Positions 23,987-32,861 are shown, counted from the first letter of the stretch. The stretch: 53,878 nucleotides of DNA from Candidatus Tyrphobacter aquilonaris (GCA_003133745.1 PKZD01000020.1:1-53878); one strand, 5' to 3'. Numbers and translations: made by a program. Notes: a model not told the origin generated them from the sequence alone.

Positions 23987-26023
23987 ATGGCGGAGATCTC
24001 GCGCCTCCGTAACGTTGCCTTCGTCGGCCCCCACCACGCGGGCAAGACGACGCTAGTCGAAGCCGTTCTCGCACGTTGCGGCGCCGTTGGGCGCCGCGGT
24101 TCCATATCCGAGGGGACGACCGTCACGGACCACGAGCCCGAGGACGTCGCCCACGCGGAGAGTACGACCGTCGGCTTCGCCCACTGCAACGCAGATGCGA
24201 TCGACGTGACGATCGTCGATTGCCCGGGATTCATCGACTTTTTCGAGGAGACGCGCATGGCGCTCTGTGGGGTCGATGCCGCCGTCGTCGTCGTTGAAGC
24301 AGACCCGTCGCGCGTCGTGCAGACGCGAGCGCTGCTCGAGGAGTTGGAGACGCTCCGGCTCCCACATCTCTTCGTCGTCAACAAGATGGACCGCCCGGGG
24401 GCCGACTTTGCCGGAACGCTCGCCGCGCTGCAAGCCGCTTACGGCCGTCACGTCGTCGCCGAGCAATGGCCGATCGGCGCTGCCGAAAACTTCTCGGGCT
24501 TTGTCGATCTCGCGCAGAAGAAAGCCTTTGCGTTCTCCGGCGAAGGAGAGCGCCCGACCGAGATTCCCGACGCGTTGCGCAAGCAGGCGCAGAACGCACA
24601 CGCGACATTGCTCGAAGCGATGGCCGACTTCGACGACGCGTTGATGGAAGAGCTGCTCGAGGGCAAGGAGCCGCCGCTCGACGAGGTCGAGCGCGATCTC
24701 TGCATCGAGTGCTCGCACGATCAGATCGTGCCCGTGCTCGTCTCGGCGGGATCCACCGGCGCCGGCGTCTCCGCGCTCGTGCGTGCGATCGAGCAATGGT
24801 TTCCGTCACCGCTCGACCACCCGCTCCTCGACGCCGAAGGCAGCCCCATCGCTTCCGATCCGGCCGCCCCCTTCGTCGCGCGCGTCATCAAAACGTCCGT
24901 GCATCCGCAGTCGGGCAAAGTCTCCATCGTTCGCGTTCTCGCCGGAACGATGAAGTCGGACGCCACGCTGACCGACGTCAGCAAAGGCGACGAGCGCGTC
25001 CGTTCCGGTGGACTGTATCGATTGCAAGGCAAGAAGCAAGAGCCGATTCCGGAAGCCGTACCGGGGACGATCGCGGCGATCGCGCGCCTGGAATCCGTGG
25101 CAACCGGCGATACGCTCACGATGAACGGACACAAGGTGCTGTTGCCACGCGTCGCGGCCGCCGAACCGGTCTTCGCCGTCGCGATCAGACCGAAGGAGCG
25201 GATCGACGAAGCGAAGATTTCGCAGATGCTCGTGCGCATCGTCGATGAAGACCCATCGCTCTCAATCCAACGCGCCGAGATCACGAACGAGTTGCTGTTG
25301 CTGGGACGCGGCGAGCAACACGTCACGATCGCTGTCGAGCGCCTCTCCCGCAAGTACAAAGTCGAGGTCGAGACGGCGGCACCGGCGATTCCGTACCAAG
25401 AGACGATCACCGCCCCGACCGAAGTGCACTCCCGCTACAAGCACCAGACCGGCGGTCACGGACAGTTCGGCGACGTCTGGTTGCGCTTCGAACCGCGCGA
25501 GCGCGGTTCGGGCGTGAGCTTCAGCGAGAAGATCGTCGGCGGCGTCGTGCCGCGCCAGTTCATTCCCGCGGTCGAGAAGGGCGTGCGCGAGGCGCTCTCC
25601 CGCGGCCCGGGCGGCTACCCGGTCAGCGATCTCCATGTCACGCTCTACGACGGGCAGTACCACGACGTCGATTCCAGCGAGCAATCCTTCAAGACGGCAG
25701 CGGGCATGGGCGTGCGCGAGGCGCTCCCCAAATGCCGCCCGGTCGTGCTCGAGCCGATCGCGCGCGTCACCGTAACGGTGCCGACCCCGTACACCTCGAC
25801 GGTCATCCAGCAGTTGACCGGAAAGCGCGGCCAGATCCTCGGCATGACTCCGTCCGAACGCCCGGGATTCGACGACGTCGAGGCGGACGTGCCGCAGGTC
25901 GAGATGTCACGCTATATCACCGAGTTACGCACGGGAACGCAGGGCTTGGGGACTTTCCGATGGAGGCCCGAGCGTTACGATCCGGTGCCCGGCAACCGCG
26001 TCGCAGGAAAGGCGGCAGTATGA
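23987..26023 (+). CDS. EF-G-like translational GTPase (EF-G2 type paralogue)
   Basis: 678 residues with a strong GAAGGAGA ribosome site. The G domain shows G1 GPHHAGKTTL (from Gly14), G3 DCPGFIDF (~78) and G4 NKMD (~132-135); canonical EF-G has AHIDAGKTT and DTPGH. Domains II-V follow: QSGKVSIVRVLAGTMKS, the domain III LLLLGRGEQHVTIAVERL, domain IV YKHQTGGHGQFGDVWLRFEP and domain V PTPYTSTVIQQLTGKRGQIL. The divergent G1/G3 and shorter length (EF-G1 is ~700) match EF-G2-type paralogues, whose roles may include recycling or stress. It overlaps the peptide-binding lipoprotein gene (ATGA). It probably is not the main EF-G. Confidence 0.88.
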   Translation: MAEISRLRNVAFVGPHHAGKTTLVEAVLARCGAVGRRGSISEGTTVTDHEPEDVAHAESTTVGFAHCNADAIDVTIVDCPGFIDFFEETRMALCGVDAAVVVVEADPSRVVQTRALLEELETLRLPHLFVVNKMDRPGADFAGTLAALQAAYGRHVVAEQWPIGAAENFSGFVDLAQKKAFAFSGEGERPTEIPDALRKQAQNAHATLLEAMADFDDALMEELLEGKEPPLDEVERDLCIECSHDQIVPVLVSAGSTGAGVSALVRAIEQWFPSPLDHPLLDAEGSPIASDPAAPFVARVIKTSVHPQSGKVSIVRVLAGTMKSDATLTDVSKGDERVRSGGLYRLQGKKQEPIPEAVPGTIAAIARLESVATGDTLTMNGHKVLLPRVAAAEPVFAVAIRPKERIDEAKISQMLVRIVDEDPSLSIQRAEITNELLLLGRGEQHVTIAVERLSRKYKVEVETAAPAIPYQETITAPTEVHSRYKHQTGGHGQFGDVWLRFEPRERGSGVSFSEKIVGGVVPRQFIPAVEKGVREALSRGPGGYPVSDLHVTLYDGQYHDVDSSEQSFKTAAGMGVREALPKCRPVVLEPIARVTVTVPTPYTSTVIQQLTGKRGQILGMTPSERPGFDDVEADVPQVEMSRYITELRTGTQGLGTFRWRPERYDPVPGNRVAGKAAV

Positions 26024-27651
26024 AACGGTTCATAGCACTCGCAGCGCTCGCTGCCGTCCTCGGCGGATGCACGCGCATGTCCGATGGGACGCTTCAAGGC
26101 GGGCGGCATTCGTGGACGGAAGCCGGCGTGCTTCGCATCGCGATCCAACAGGATCTCAAGAACCTCAATCCCCTGCTGAACTCGAACACGACCGACGCCT
26201 TCGTTGCGCGCTTGATGTTCGAACCGCTCGTCTCCGCCGATTCACGCGGCAACCCGGTGCCGATGCTGGCAGCGACGGTCCCGACCGCCGAAAACGGCGG
26301 CATCAGCCGGGACGGCCTTACCGTCACCTACCATCTGCGCCGCAACGCGAAGTGGAGCGATGGCGTCGCCGTCACGAGCAGAGACGTGAAATGGTCATGG
26401 TCCGCGATCATGAATCCGAACAACAACGTCGTCTCGCGTCACGGTTACGACGAGATCCGCTCGATCGATACGCCGGATCCGTACACCGTCGTCGTTCATC
26501 TCAAAGAGAAGTTCTCACCGTTCGTCAATACGTTCTTCGGAGAGAGCGACCAGCCGTATCCGGTGGCGCCCGCCCACGTGCTCGCGCAGTATCCGAACAT
26601 CAACGAGATCCCGTTCAACAGCGAGCCGACGGTCAGCGACGGTCCATTCCGTTTCGGCGAATGGGCACACGGCGATCATATCACGCTCGTCCGCAACGAC
26701 AACTTCTTTATGGGCACGCCGGGCCTGCAGCGCATCGAGCTGCGGATCGTACCCGACGAAAACACCTCGGTGAACCTGTTGCGCACGCACTCGGTCGACT
26801 GGATCTATCAGGCTTCGATCGAGACCTATCCATCGGTGAAGGACATTCCGGGCACGCGCATCGTCTGGGTGAACGTAAACGGGTACGAGGACATGCAGTT
26901 GAACGATTCCCGCCCGTTCCTGCGCGACGTCCGCGTGCGTCAAGCGATCGCCTACGCGATCGACAAGCAGCAATTGCTTCAAACGCTCACGTACGGGCAA
27001 CAGACGATCGCCTCGGAAGACGTCCCGAACTGGATGTGGGCGTATGACTCCGCGGTGCGGTCCTATCCGCACGACGTCGCCCACGCGCGCGCGTTGCTCG
27101 AGGCCGCGGGATGGACGCCCGGCCCCGACGGCGTCATGCGAAAGAACGGCGAGCCGCTCGTGCTCGTCGAGGTCACGAACGACTCGAACGTAACGCGCCG
27201 CAAAGAATCGGTCATCGTGCAGGCGCAGCTGCGGCAAGTTGGGATCGACGTCGAGGTGAAGTACTTCCCGGGCAACATCCTCTTTGCTCCGGCCGGCGAA
27301 GGCGGCATTCTCCAGTTGGGCCGCTTCGACTTGAGCCTTGCCGGCTGGTTCGCCGGCATCGACCCGGACGACAGCTCGCAGTACATGTGCAAGAACGTAC
27401 CGCCGGGCGGCTACAACTACGACCGGTACTGCAGCACGGCAATGGACGCCGCGGAGCAGATGGCGCTCACGCACTACGACGAGGCGACGCGCAAAAAGGC
27501 GTACGCTCGAACGCAGCAACTGCTCCACGACGACATGCCCGAGATATTCACGTACTGGTACCGCATGGAGCAGCCGATCAGCGTCGACTTCAAAGGGTTC
27601 GATCCGAACCCCGTGGAGGAGGCTTGGAACGCGTGGCAATGGAGCATCTAG
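26020..27651 (+). CDS. Family 5 solute-binding lipoprotein (oligopeptide/dipeptide type)
   Basis: 543 residues with a lipoprotein signal (LAALAAVLGGC, lipid Cys17). The SBP_bac_5 fold is clear: LRIAIQQDLKNLNPLL, FEPLVSADSRGNPVPMLA, YHLRRNAKWSDGVAVTSRDV, NEIPFNSEPTVSDGPF and VRQAIAYAIDKQQLLQTLT. It binds peptides or similar ligands outside the membrane for an ABC importer. No permease or ATPase genes lie nearby, so it is an orphan receptor here. ATG 26020 overlaps the EF-G stop (ATGA), and the upstream reading frame is an artefact of EF-G. The 3' end overlaps the pyrE start. Coupling to a GTPase and pyrE is unusual. Confidence 0.9.
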   Translation: MKRFIALAALAAVLGGCTRMSDGTLQGGRHSWTEAGVLRIAIQQDLKNLNPLLNSNTTDAFVARLMFEPLVSADSRGNPVPMLAATVPTAENGGISRDGLTVTYHLRRNAKWSDGVAVTSRDVKWSWSAIMNPNNNVVSRHGYDEIRSIDTPDPYTVVVHLKEKFSPFVNTFFGESDQPYPVAPAHVLAQYPNINEIPFNSEPTVSDGPFRFGEWAHGDHITLVRNDNFFMGTPGLQRIELRIVPDENTSVNLLRTHSVDWIYQASIETYPSVKDIPGTRIVWVNVNGYEDMQLNDSRPFLRDVRVRQAIAYAIDKQQLLQTLTYGQQTIASEDVPNWMWAYDSAVRSYPHDVAHARALLEAAGWTPGPDGVMRKNGEPLVLVEVTNDSNVTRRKESVIVQAQLRQVGIDVEVKYFPGNILFAPAGEGGILQLGRFDLSLAGWFAGIDPDDSSQYMCKNVPPGGYNYDRYCSTAMDAAEQMALTHYDEATRKKAYARTQQLLHDDMPEIFTYWYRMEQPISVDFKGFDPNPVEEAWNAWQWSI

Positions 27652-28193
27652 GCTCGCCCGATCAGCCCGTCGGCCCGATTCCCGAACTCGTTTGGCTTCG
27701 TAAGATCATCTTCGATCGCGCGCTCACGCGCGGCGATTATGTGCTCGCCGGCGGCGTGCGCAGCGATTATTACATTGACAAGTTCCAGCTCTTCAGCGAT
27801 CCGCAGGTTCTGCGCCGGATCGCGCGCCTCTTCACGCCGCTCATCGCGGAGACGAACCCGGATCTCATCGGCGGCCCGGAGCTTGGCGGCGCGATCATCG
27901 CGACGGCGGTCTCGCAGATGTCCGGGATTCCGATGATCGTCGTTCGCAAGAAGCCCAAAGGCTATGGCGCTTTTCCGGACGAGTACGTCGAGGGCCCGTA
28001 CGAGCGCGGCGCACACGTGCTGCTCCTCGAGGACATCGTCAGCAACGGCGGCGAGTTGCTCGCCGCAAAGGCTCGTCTCGAAGGCCTCGGCCTGCGCGTC
28101 ACGCCCTGCGCCGTGATCAGCCGCGGCCTTGCACCCGTGCGCGCGCTCATTCAGTTTTCGCTTCCGCGCGGAACCGGGCAGCAAGAAAACTAG
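27639..28193 (+). CDS. pyrE: Orotate phosphoribosyltransferase
   Basis: 184 residues. It makes OMP from orotate and PRPP in pyrimidine synthesis. Visible: LAGGVRSDYYIDKFQLFSDP, IGGPELGGAIIATAVSQM, the active-site loop VRKKPKGYGAFPDEYVEG with its Lys residues, and the PRPP motif LLLEDIVSNGGELLAAK. The form with KGYG resembles actinobacterial and archaeal PyrE rather than E. coli. ATG 27639 overlaps the lipoprotein gene by 13 bases; a GTG at 27633 is also possible. A Uma2 gene follows after six bases. Confidence 0.88.
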   Translation: MEHLGSPDQPVGPIPELVWLRKIIFDRALTRGDYVLAGGVRSDYYIDKFQLFSDPQVLRRIARLFTPLIAETNPDLIGGPELGGAIIATAVSQMSGIPMIVVRKKPKGYGAFPDEYVEGPYERGAHVLLLEDIVSNGGELLAAKARLEGLGLRVTPCAVISRGLAPVRALIQFSLPRGTGQQEN

Positions 28194-28199
28194 CGCCCC

Positions 28200-28763
28200 T
28201 TGTCAGCGACGGCGCTGCGCGTGATAGAATCACGTGCAGAAGTCATGCGTACGCTCATCGATCAGCCCGAAGTCGAGTACCTCGACGGCCACCCGTACCC
28301 CAAGATGAGCCCGAAGGCGACGCACGCCTTCGTCCAAGGCGCATTTATCCGCGTGCTTCACTCCCTCGGCGGAGCCTTAGGCAAAACGCTGCCGGAGTTG
28401 CGCTGTCATATCGGTGCCGTTGACGATACGAAGACGGAGTTTGTCCCCGACGTCGCATTCATCCTGAACGAGCGCTGGTACGCCCTGCCCGCCGATCGGC
28501 GCGAAGAACCGCCGTTCGCGCCCGACATCGCCGTCGAGATCCGTTCGCCGGGTGAGAAGGCGCGCTATCGTGAACACAAGATTGCCCGCTATCTTGCAAC
28601 CGGAGCGCAGCTTGTTCTCGACGTCGATCCACGGTCGCGCGCGATCTACGTCTACGACGACCAGGGCATGCGCGTGTGCCGCACGCACGACCGGTTTGAA
28701 GACGCGCGCCTTTCCTGGCTAGCCTTTGACGTGGCGCGGGTCTTCGAAGATCTGGAACCCTAG
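28200..28763 (+). CDS. Uma2-family (DUF820) PD-(D/E)xK nuclease-fold protein
   Basis: 187 residues from TTG 28200; GTG 28221 and ATG 28245 are in-frame alternatives. The Uma2 core is visible: VEYLDGHPYPKMSPKATHAF, TEFVPDVAFIL (PD motif), APDIAVEIRSPGEKARY (ExR/K) and KIARYLATGAQLVLDVDP. Such proteins are abundant in Cyanobacteria, Chloroflexi and Eremiobacterota-like genomes and are thought to be endonucleases, though function is poorly known. Here the family EVxSP reads EIRSP, which keeps the putative active Glu. It converges on the peroxiredoxin gene 10 bases away. Confidence 0.85.
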   Translation: MSATALRVIESRAEVMRTLIDQPEVEYLDGHPYPKMSPKATHAFVQGAFIRVLHSLGGALGKTLPELRCHIGAVDDTKTEFVPDVAFILNERWYALPADRREEPPFAPDIAVEIRSPGEKARYREHKIARYLATGAQLVLDVDPRSRAIYVYDDQGMRVCRTHDRFEDARLSWLAFDVARVFEDLEP

Positions 28764-28772
28764 GCCCGATCC

Positions 28773-29234
28773 TTATCCTTTCGAGACGTACTCCAGGACT
28801 TCGGCGGCGTGGCCGTCGGCGGTAACCTTCGGCCAGACTTTTTCGATCTTGCCGTTCGCGTCAACGACGAACGTCGAACGCTGGATGCCCTGGTACGTCT
28901 TGCCGTAGTTGCTCTTCTCGACGATGACGCCGAAGGCGTCGCAAAGCTTTGAATCGACGTCGGAGAGCAGCTCGAACGGTAGCGAATATTTTTCCTTGAA
29001 CTTCTGATGCGAGGCGACCGAGTCGCGGCTGACCCCCACGATCCGCGCCTTCTTGCGCTCGAACTGCGGCAGGAGATCGCGGAATTGCGATGCCTCGTTC
29101 GTGCAGCCCGGCGTGTCGTCTTTCGGGTAGAAGTAGAGCACGAGCCGGCCGCCGAGCAAGTCCGTCGTCTCGACGTGCTGCCCCCGGTCGTCCTCCACGC
29201 TCACGCTGGGCATCTTGTCGCCTTCGGTCAGCAT
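28773..29234 (-). CDS. BCP/PrxQ-type peroxiredoxin lacking the usual resolving cysteine
   Basis: 153 residues with an AAAGGAGA site just upstream of ATG 29234. The peroxidatic cysteine is Cys44 in PKDDTPGCTNEASQFRD. BCP enzymes typically have a second Cys five residues later (TPGCTxEACxFRD); here it is Ser49. A further Cys98 in DSKLCDAFGV corresponds to the non-essential E. coli Cys99 position. It reduces hydroperoxides with thiol donors. The replacement suggests a 1-Cys mechanism or use of Cys98 or a partner thiol. The long upstream frame to 29810 is a shadow of the methyltransferase gene. Confidence 0.9.
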   Translation of the reverse strand: MLTEGDKMPSVSVEDDRGQHVETTDLLGGRLVLYFYPKDDTPGCTNEASQFRDLLPQFERKKARIVGVSRDSVASHQKFKEKYSLPFELLSDVDSKLCDAFGVIVEKSNYGKTYQGIQRSTFVVDANGKIEKVWPKVTADGHAAEVLEYVSKG

Positions 29235-29270
29235 GACTCTCCTTTCGCCGGTATAAGTCCGTTCCTCGAG

Positions 29271-29879
29271 ATGCCGCGTCTTTCGTCGCCTGAACCTCCC
29301 TCCCCCCAACCGCCCCACCCGCTCGCCGCCGTGCTGATCGCGCAACTGCGCGAGCGCGACGATGCGCGGGTGATGGATTTCGGATGCGGGCAGCGGCGCA
29401 ACACGGCCGCGCTGCGCGCCGCCGGTCTCGACGTGTTCTCGCTCGACGACGAACGCGCCGGCGACGCCGCGGCGATTGCGACGATCCCGGATCGTTTCGA
29501 TGCCGTCCTCGCAACGCACGCGCTCCTCCACGGAACGCCCAAAGGCATCGCGGAGCGCATCGATGCCATTGCCGGCCTCTTGCATCCGGGCGGAGTCTTT
29601 GCGGCGACCTTTGCGTCGATCCGCGACGCGCGCTACGGACGCGGCGAGCGAATTGCCGATCAGACGTTCGCGCCGTCCGAAGGTGACGAGCGCGGCGTCG
29701 CGCACGCGTACTATGACGAGCCGCGCCTGCGCGCCGTGCTCGGCGCGTACTTTACCGTCGTATCGCTCGAGGAACGGGGCGTGGACGGTGTTGCAGGTCG
29801 GTGGGCGCACCCAACCACGCCCCTACGCGGCGCCGTACACTGGTTCGTGAATGCGTCGAAGAGGCCGGCTCCTCAGTAG
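29271..29879 (+). CDS. Class I SAM-dependent methyltransferase
   Basis: 202 residues. Motif I is VMDFGCGQRRNTAALRAAG with an acidic motif II region (DVFSLDDERAG) and IPDRFDAVLATHALLHGTP as motif IV, so it binds S-adenosylmethionine in the usual Rossmann fold. The order VLIAQL-REFGCG resembles small-molecule methyltransferases of the UbiE/Trm type. The N-terminus (MPRLSSPEPPSPQPPHP) is Pro-rich and unstructured-looking. The substrate is unknown. It is divergent from the peroxiredoxin and overlaps the convergent rhodanese gene by seven bases. Confidence 0.8.
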   Translation: MPRLSSPEPPSPQPPHPLAAVLIAQLRERDDARVMDFGCGQRRNTAALRAAGLDVFSLDDERAGDAAAIATIPDRFDAVLATHALLHGTPKGIAERIDAIAGLLHPGGVFAATFASIRDARYGRGERIADQTFAPSEGDERGVAHAYYDEPRLRAVLGAYFTVVSLEERGVDGVAGRWAHPTTPLRGAVHWFVNASKRPAPQ

Positions 29880-30229
29880 CGCGGCAGTAGCGGGTCCACG
29901 CGCCGCGCGTATTCGTCGATCCCGCCGGTGACGTTCGCGACGTTCGTAAACCCCTGCTCTGCGAGAAACTCCGCCACGACGATGCTGCGCTGGCCGCTGT
30001 GGCACATGACGGCGATCTCCTCATCGGCGGAAAGCGCATTCAGGCCGCGCGGGAAGTCGCGCATCGGGATGAACGTCGAGTCGGAGAGCGCAACGATTGC
30101 GACCTCCCACGGCTCGCGCACGTCGAGGAGAACGAAGCTGTCGCCGGATTTCCGTCGCCGCGCGAGCTCCTCGACGTCGATCTCGCGAGGCGTCAATCTA
30201 TCGGCGCTCCGCTGAGGAGATGAGATCAT
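29873..30229 (-). CDS. Rhodanese-domain sulfurtransferase
   Basis: 118 residues. The core is [14 protein letters not shown] and the active-site loop [19 protein letters not shown], with the catalytic Cys in the CxxGxR loop. Rhodaneses carry persulfide sulfur. The gene starts inside the last 32 bases of thiG and lies next to thiS-thiG, so sulfur delivery to the thiazole pathway is a likely role. ATG 30229 ([10 protein letters not shown]) is the likely start; the longer frame upstream is shadow of thiG. It could also work in general persulfide traffic for Fe-S or thiouridine. Confidence 0.85.
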   Translation of the reverse strand: MISSPQRSADRLTPREIDVEELARRRKSGDSFVLLDVREPWEVAIVALSDSTFIPMRDFPRGLNALSADEEIAVMCHSGQRSIVVAEFLAEQGFTNVANVTGGIDEYARRVDPLLPRY

Positions 30230-30986
30230 GCATCGGCGACGACGCGTTCGCGTAAAGACGCTTCTCCATCCGGCCTGCGAGATAAGCAAGCCGTCCCGCC
30301 TCGACCGCATGGCGCATCGCGTTTGCCATGACGATCGGATCGCGCGCGGCCGCGATCCCGGTATTCATGAGCAGGGCATCGACGCCCAACTCCATCGCGA
30401 GCGCCGCGTCCGATGCGGTGCCGACGCCGGCATCGACGATGACGGGAACGCGCGCGCGCTCCTTGATGATGCGGATCGAATACGGGTTGCAGACGCCCAG
30501 GCCGCTGCCGATCGGCGCGGCAAGTGGCATGACGGCGGCGCAGCCGATCTCTTCCAACTGCTTGCATACGATCGGGTCGTCGCCGATGTACGGCAACACC
30601 GTGAACCCGTCGGCAACGAGCCGCTCCGCCGCCTCCAACGTTGCGCGTGGATCAGGATGGAGCGTCTGCGCGTCGCCGATCACTTCCAACTTGATGAGTT
30701 CGGTTTCGAGAAGCTCGCGCGCAAGTTGCGCGGTGAGCACCGCGTCTTTGGCCGTGAAGCAACCTGCGGTGTTCGGCAGAATCGTGTAGCGCGAACGGTC
30801 GATGTAGTCGAGCAGCGTCTTACCGGTCGCTTCGTCGAGGTTAATCCGTCGGATTGCCACGGTGATCATCTGCGCGCCGCTCGCCGCGTGCGCCGCCTGC
30901 ATCGCGTCCATCGACGGATACTTGCCGGTTCCGACGATCAATCGCGAGGTGAATTCGCGCTTCCCGATTTTCAACATCTCATCCAT
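30198..30986 (-). CDS. thiG: ThiG, thiazole synthase
   Basis: 262 residues. It condenses DXP, dehydroglycine and the ThiS thiocarboxylate into the thiazole of thiamine. Family segments: [50 protein letters not shown], the imine-forming Lys in [19 protein letters not shown], then [18 protein letters not shown] and [19 protein letters not shown]. Length matches ThiG. It follows thiS by two bases and overlaps the rhodanese gene, so the three genes form a compact sulfur-transfer operon. No TPP riboswitch is visible upstream. Confidence 0.95.
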   Translation of the reverse strand: MDEMLKIGKREFTSRLIVGTGKYPSMDAMQAAHAASGAQMITVAIRRINLDEATGKTLLDYIDRSRYTILPNTAGCFTAKDAVLTAQLARELLETELIKLEVIGDAQTLHPDPRATLEAAERLVADGFTVLPYIGDDPIVCKQLEEIGCAAVMPLAAPIGSGLGVCNPYSIRIIKERARVPVIVDAGVGTASDAALAMELGVDALLMNTGIAAARDPIVMANAMRHAVEAGRLAYLAGRMEKRLYANASSPMHDLISSAERR

Positions 30987-30988
30987 GG

Positions 30989-31189
30989 CTATCCCCCCGC
31001 TACGGCTTTGATGATCTCGACGCGGTCGCCTTCGACGAGGCGATGCTCGTCATAAGAATCTCGCCGTACGACCGTATCGTTGCAAGCGACGGCAATCCCG
31101 TTCCGGGGCGTGCCGAGCAGTTCGAGCAGCCCTCCGATCGTTATATCCTCCGGCAGCTCTCGGGCGCTGCCATTCACCGTCGCCGTCAT
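30989..31189 (-). CDS. thiS: ThiS sulfur-carrier protein
   Basis: 66 residues from ATG 31189 ([16 protein letters not shown]). The beta-grasp pattern is short strands, GGLLELLG helix and [10 protein letters not shown], ending in the required VAGG C-terminus. ThiS is adenylated and thiocarboxylated at the Gly-Gly end, then gives sulfur to ThiG. It begins 16 bases after the ETF-QO gene, so it probably shares that transcript. The frame upstream to 31231 is not part of it. thiF is not in the window. Confidence 0.92.
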   Translation of the reverse strand: MTATVNGSARELPEDITIGGLLELLGTPRNGIAVACNDTVVRRDSYDEHRLVEGDRVEIIKAVAGG

Positions 31190-31205
31190 CGCAGACACAG
31201 TTCGA

Positions 31206-32861
31206 TTACATGCCTGTGTACACCGGGCCACCGCCGCCTTCGGGCGGGACCCAGGTGATGATCTGGTAGGGATCGGCGATGTCGCAGGTCTTGCAGTGAA
31301 CGCAGTTCGTGAAGTTTATCTGGAGGCGCCCTTCGACGCTGCCGTTCCGCTTCTCGAAGAGTGGCTCGTAGACCGCAGCCGGGCAGAAGTAGGCGCACGG
31401 GTTGCCGTACTCCACCGTGCAGCGGTCGCGGCAGACGTTCGTGTCGGCGACGTGGAGATGGCACGGCTGGTTTTCCTCGTGCATCGTACCCGACTTGTAC
31501 ACGTCGGTGAGCCTGTCGAAGGTCAGCACGTTGTCGATGACGGCGCGCGGCATCTCCTTGGGTTTGTAGCCGGCCTTCTCCATGACCGCATAGCCCGGCT
31601 CACCGTGGAGGCGATCGACGACGCCGAAGCCGCGACCGCGCGTCACCGTGCCCAAGCCCGCGTTGAGCATGCCGAGGTAGAGCCCGTGCCGGAACCCTTG
31701 ATGGAAGTTGCGCGCGAGCCGCAGCTCGCGGTACGCCCACGATTCCTCGAAGCGCCGCTGATACGCCGCCAGCGTAGCCGCATCGTAGCGCTGCGCTTCG
31801 AGTGCGTCCCACGCGGTCTGCGCGGCGAGCATTCCGGATTTCATCGCGAGGTGAATCCCCTTAAGGCGAAGGCCGTTGAGGAAGCCGGCGGAGTCGCCCG
31901 CGATCATCAAGCCATCGGCGTAGAGCCGCGGCATCGCGAAGAGGCCGCCTTCGGGAATCGCCTTCGCGCCGTACCGGAGCAGCGTTGCGCCGCGCAGCAT
32001 TCGCGCGATCTCGGGATGCTGTTTCATGCGCTGCAGTTCGTCGTGCGGATCGGTCGTCGGGTTTTTGTAATCGAGGCCCGTGACCATGCCGATATCGAGG
32101 ATGTCACCCGTCATTCCGTAGATGAAGCCGCCACCGAACGTTTCCGCCGGCAGCGGATAACCGAGCGTGTGGATCACGCTTCCCGCTTGCACGGATCCGG
32201 ACGGGCATTGCCACAACTCTTTGACGCCGGCGGCAAAGACCTGCGGCTCGCGCCCGGCGGCGAGATTCAGACGCGCAATCGCCTGTTTGGAGAGCGTTCC
32301 CTGCGGCCCCTCACCGAGCACGACGATCTTCGCGATGAGGTCCGCGCCGGGCTCGTAGTTCGCTTTCGGCTTGCCGTCGCGATCGAGGCCTTTGTCGCCC
32401 GTGCGCACGCCGACGACGCGATCGCCCTCCCACAACAACTCTTGACCTGGAAATGCGGGGAAGACTTGCGCGCCCGCGGCTTCGGCGCGCGCCGCCAGCC
32501 ACTTGACGATCTTCTGCAGCGAGGCGACGTACTTGCCGTGATTGTTGAGCGACGGTGGAACGAGCGGCGCTTTGATTTTTCGCTTTGCGGTGAGATACCA
32601 CAACTCGTCGCGCGCGACGGCAGCCTCGACCGGAACGTCGTGCGAGCGCCATTCCGGGTCGAGCTCGTCGAGCGCGCGCGGATCGAGAACGGCGCCGGAG
32701 AGCGCGTGGTTACCGATCTCCGCACCCTTTTCGATCACGAGAATTTCCAGCGTGCGACTTGCGGCCTTCGACATTTCGCCGAGCGCGATTGCGCCCGCAA
32801 GACTCGCAGGCCCCGCGCCAACGAAGAGCACGTCGACTTCGAGCCGTTCGCGTTCCGCCAT
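31206..32861 (-). CDS. Electron-transfer flavoprotein:quinone oxidoreductase
   Basis: 551 residues. FAD binding: VLFVGAGPASLAGAIAL near the N-terminus; quinone/membrane region in the middle (LYADGLMIAGDSAGFLNGLR). The C-terminal [4Fe-4S] domain has ENQPCHLH and NPCAYFCPAAVYE, then NCVHCKTCDIADPYQIITW. ETF-QO passes electrons from ETF (fatty and amino acid oxidation) to quinone, here presumably menaquinone given mqnB/mqnD. ATG 32861 (MAERERLEV) is chosen; upstream frame is Arg-rich. It heads a - strand run with thiS, thiG and rhodanese. No ETF subunits lie in this window. Confidence 0.93.
   Translation of the reverse strand: MAERERLEVDVLFVGAGPASLAGAIALGEMSKAASRTLEILVIEKGAEIGNHALSGAVLDPRALDELDPEWRSHDVPVEAAVARDELWYLTAKRKIKAPLVPPSLNNHGKYVASLQKIVKWLAARAEAAGAQVFPAFPGQELLWEGDRVVGVRTGDKGLDRDGKPKANYEPGADLIAKIVVLGEGPQGTLSKQAIARLNLAAGREPQVFAAGVKELWQCPSGSVQAGSVIHTLGYPLPAETFGGGFIYGMTGDILDIGMVTGLDYKNPTTDPHDELQRMKQHPEIARMLRGATLLRYGAKAIPEGGLFAMPRLYADGLMIAGDSAGFLNGLRLKGIHLAMKSGMLAAQTAWDALEAQRYDAATLAAYQRRFEESWAYRELRLARNFHQGFRHGLYLGMLNAGLGTVTRGRGFGVVDRLHGEPGYAVMEKAGYKPKEMPRAVIDNVLTFDRLTDVYKSGTMHEENQPCHLHVADTNVCRDRCTVEYGNPCAYFCPAAVYEPLFEKRNGSVEGRLQINFTNCVHCKTCDIADPYQIITWVPPEGGGGPVYTGM

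Noticed and set aside
27595-27611. GGGTTCG-ATC-CGAACCC resembling a tRNA T-arm or attenuator
   Set aside because: It lies in the coding region of the lipoprotein, no acceptor or anticodon stem fits around it, and no T-run follows.
31190-31205. TPP riboswitch upstream of thiS
   Set aside because: Only 16 bases separate thiS from the ETF-QO stop, and no TPP aptamer sequence is seen.
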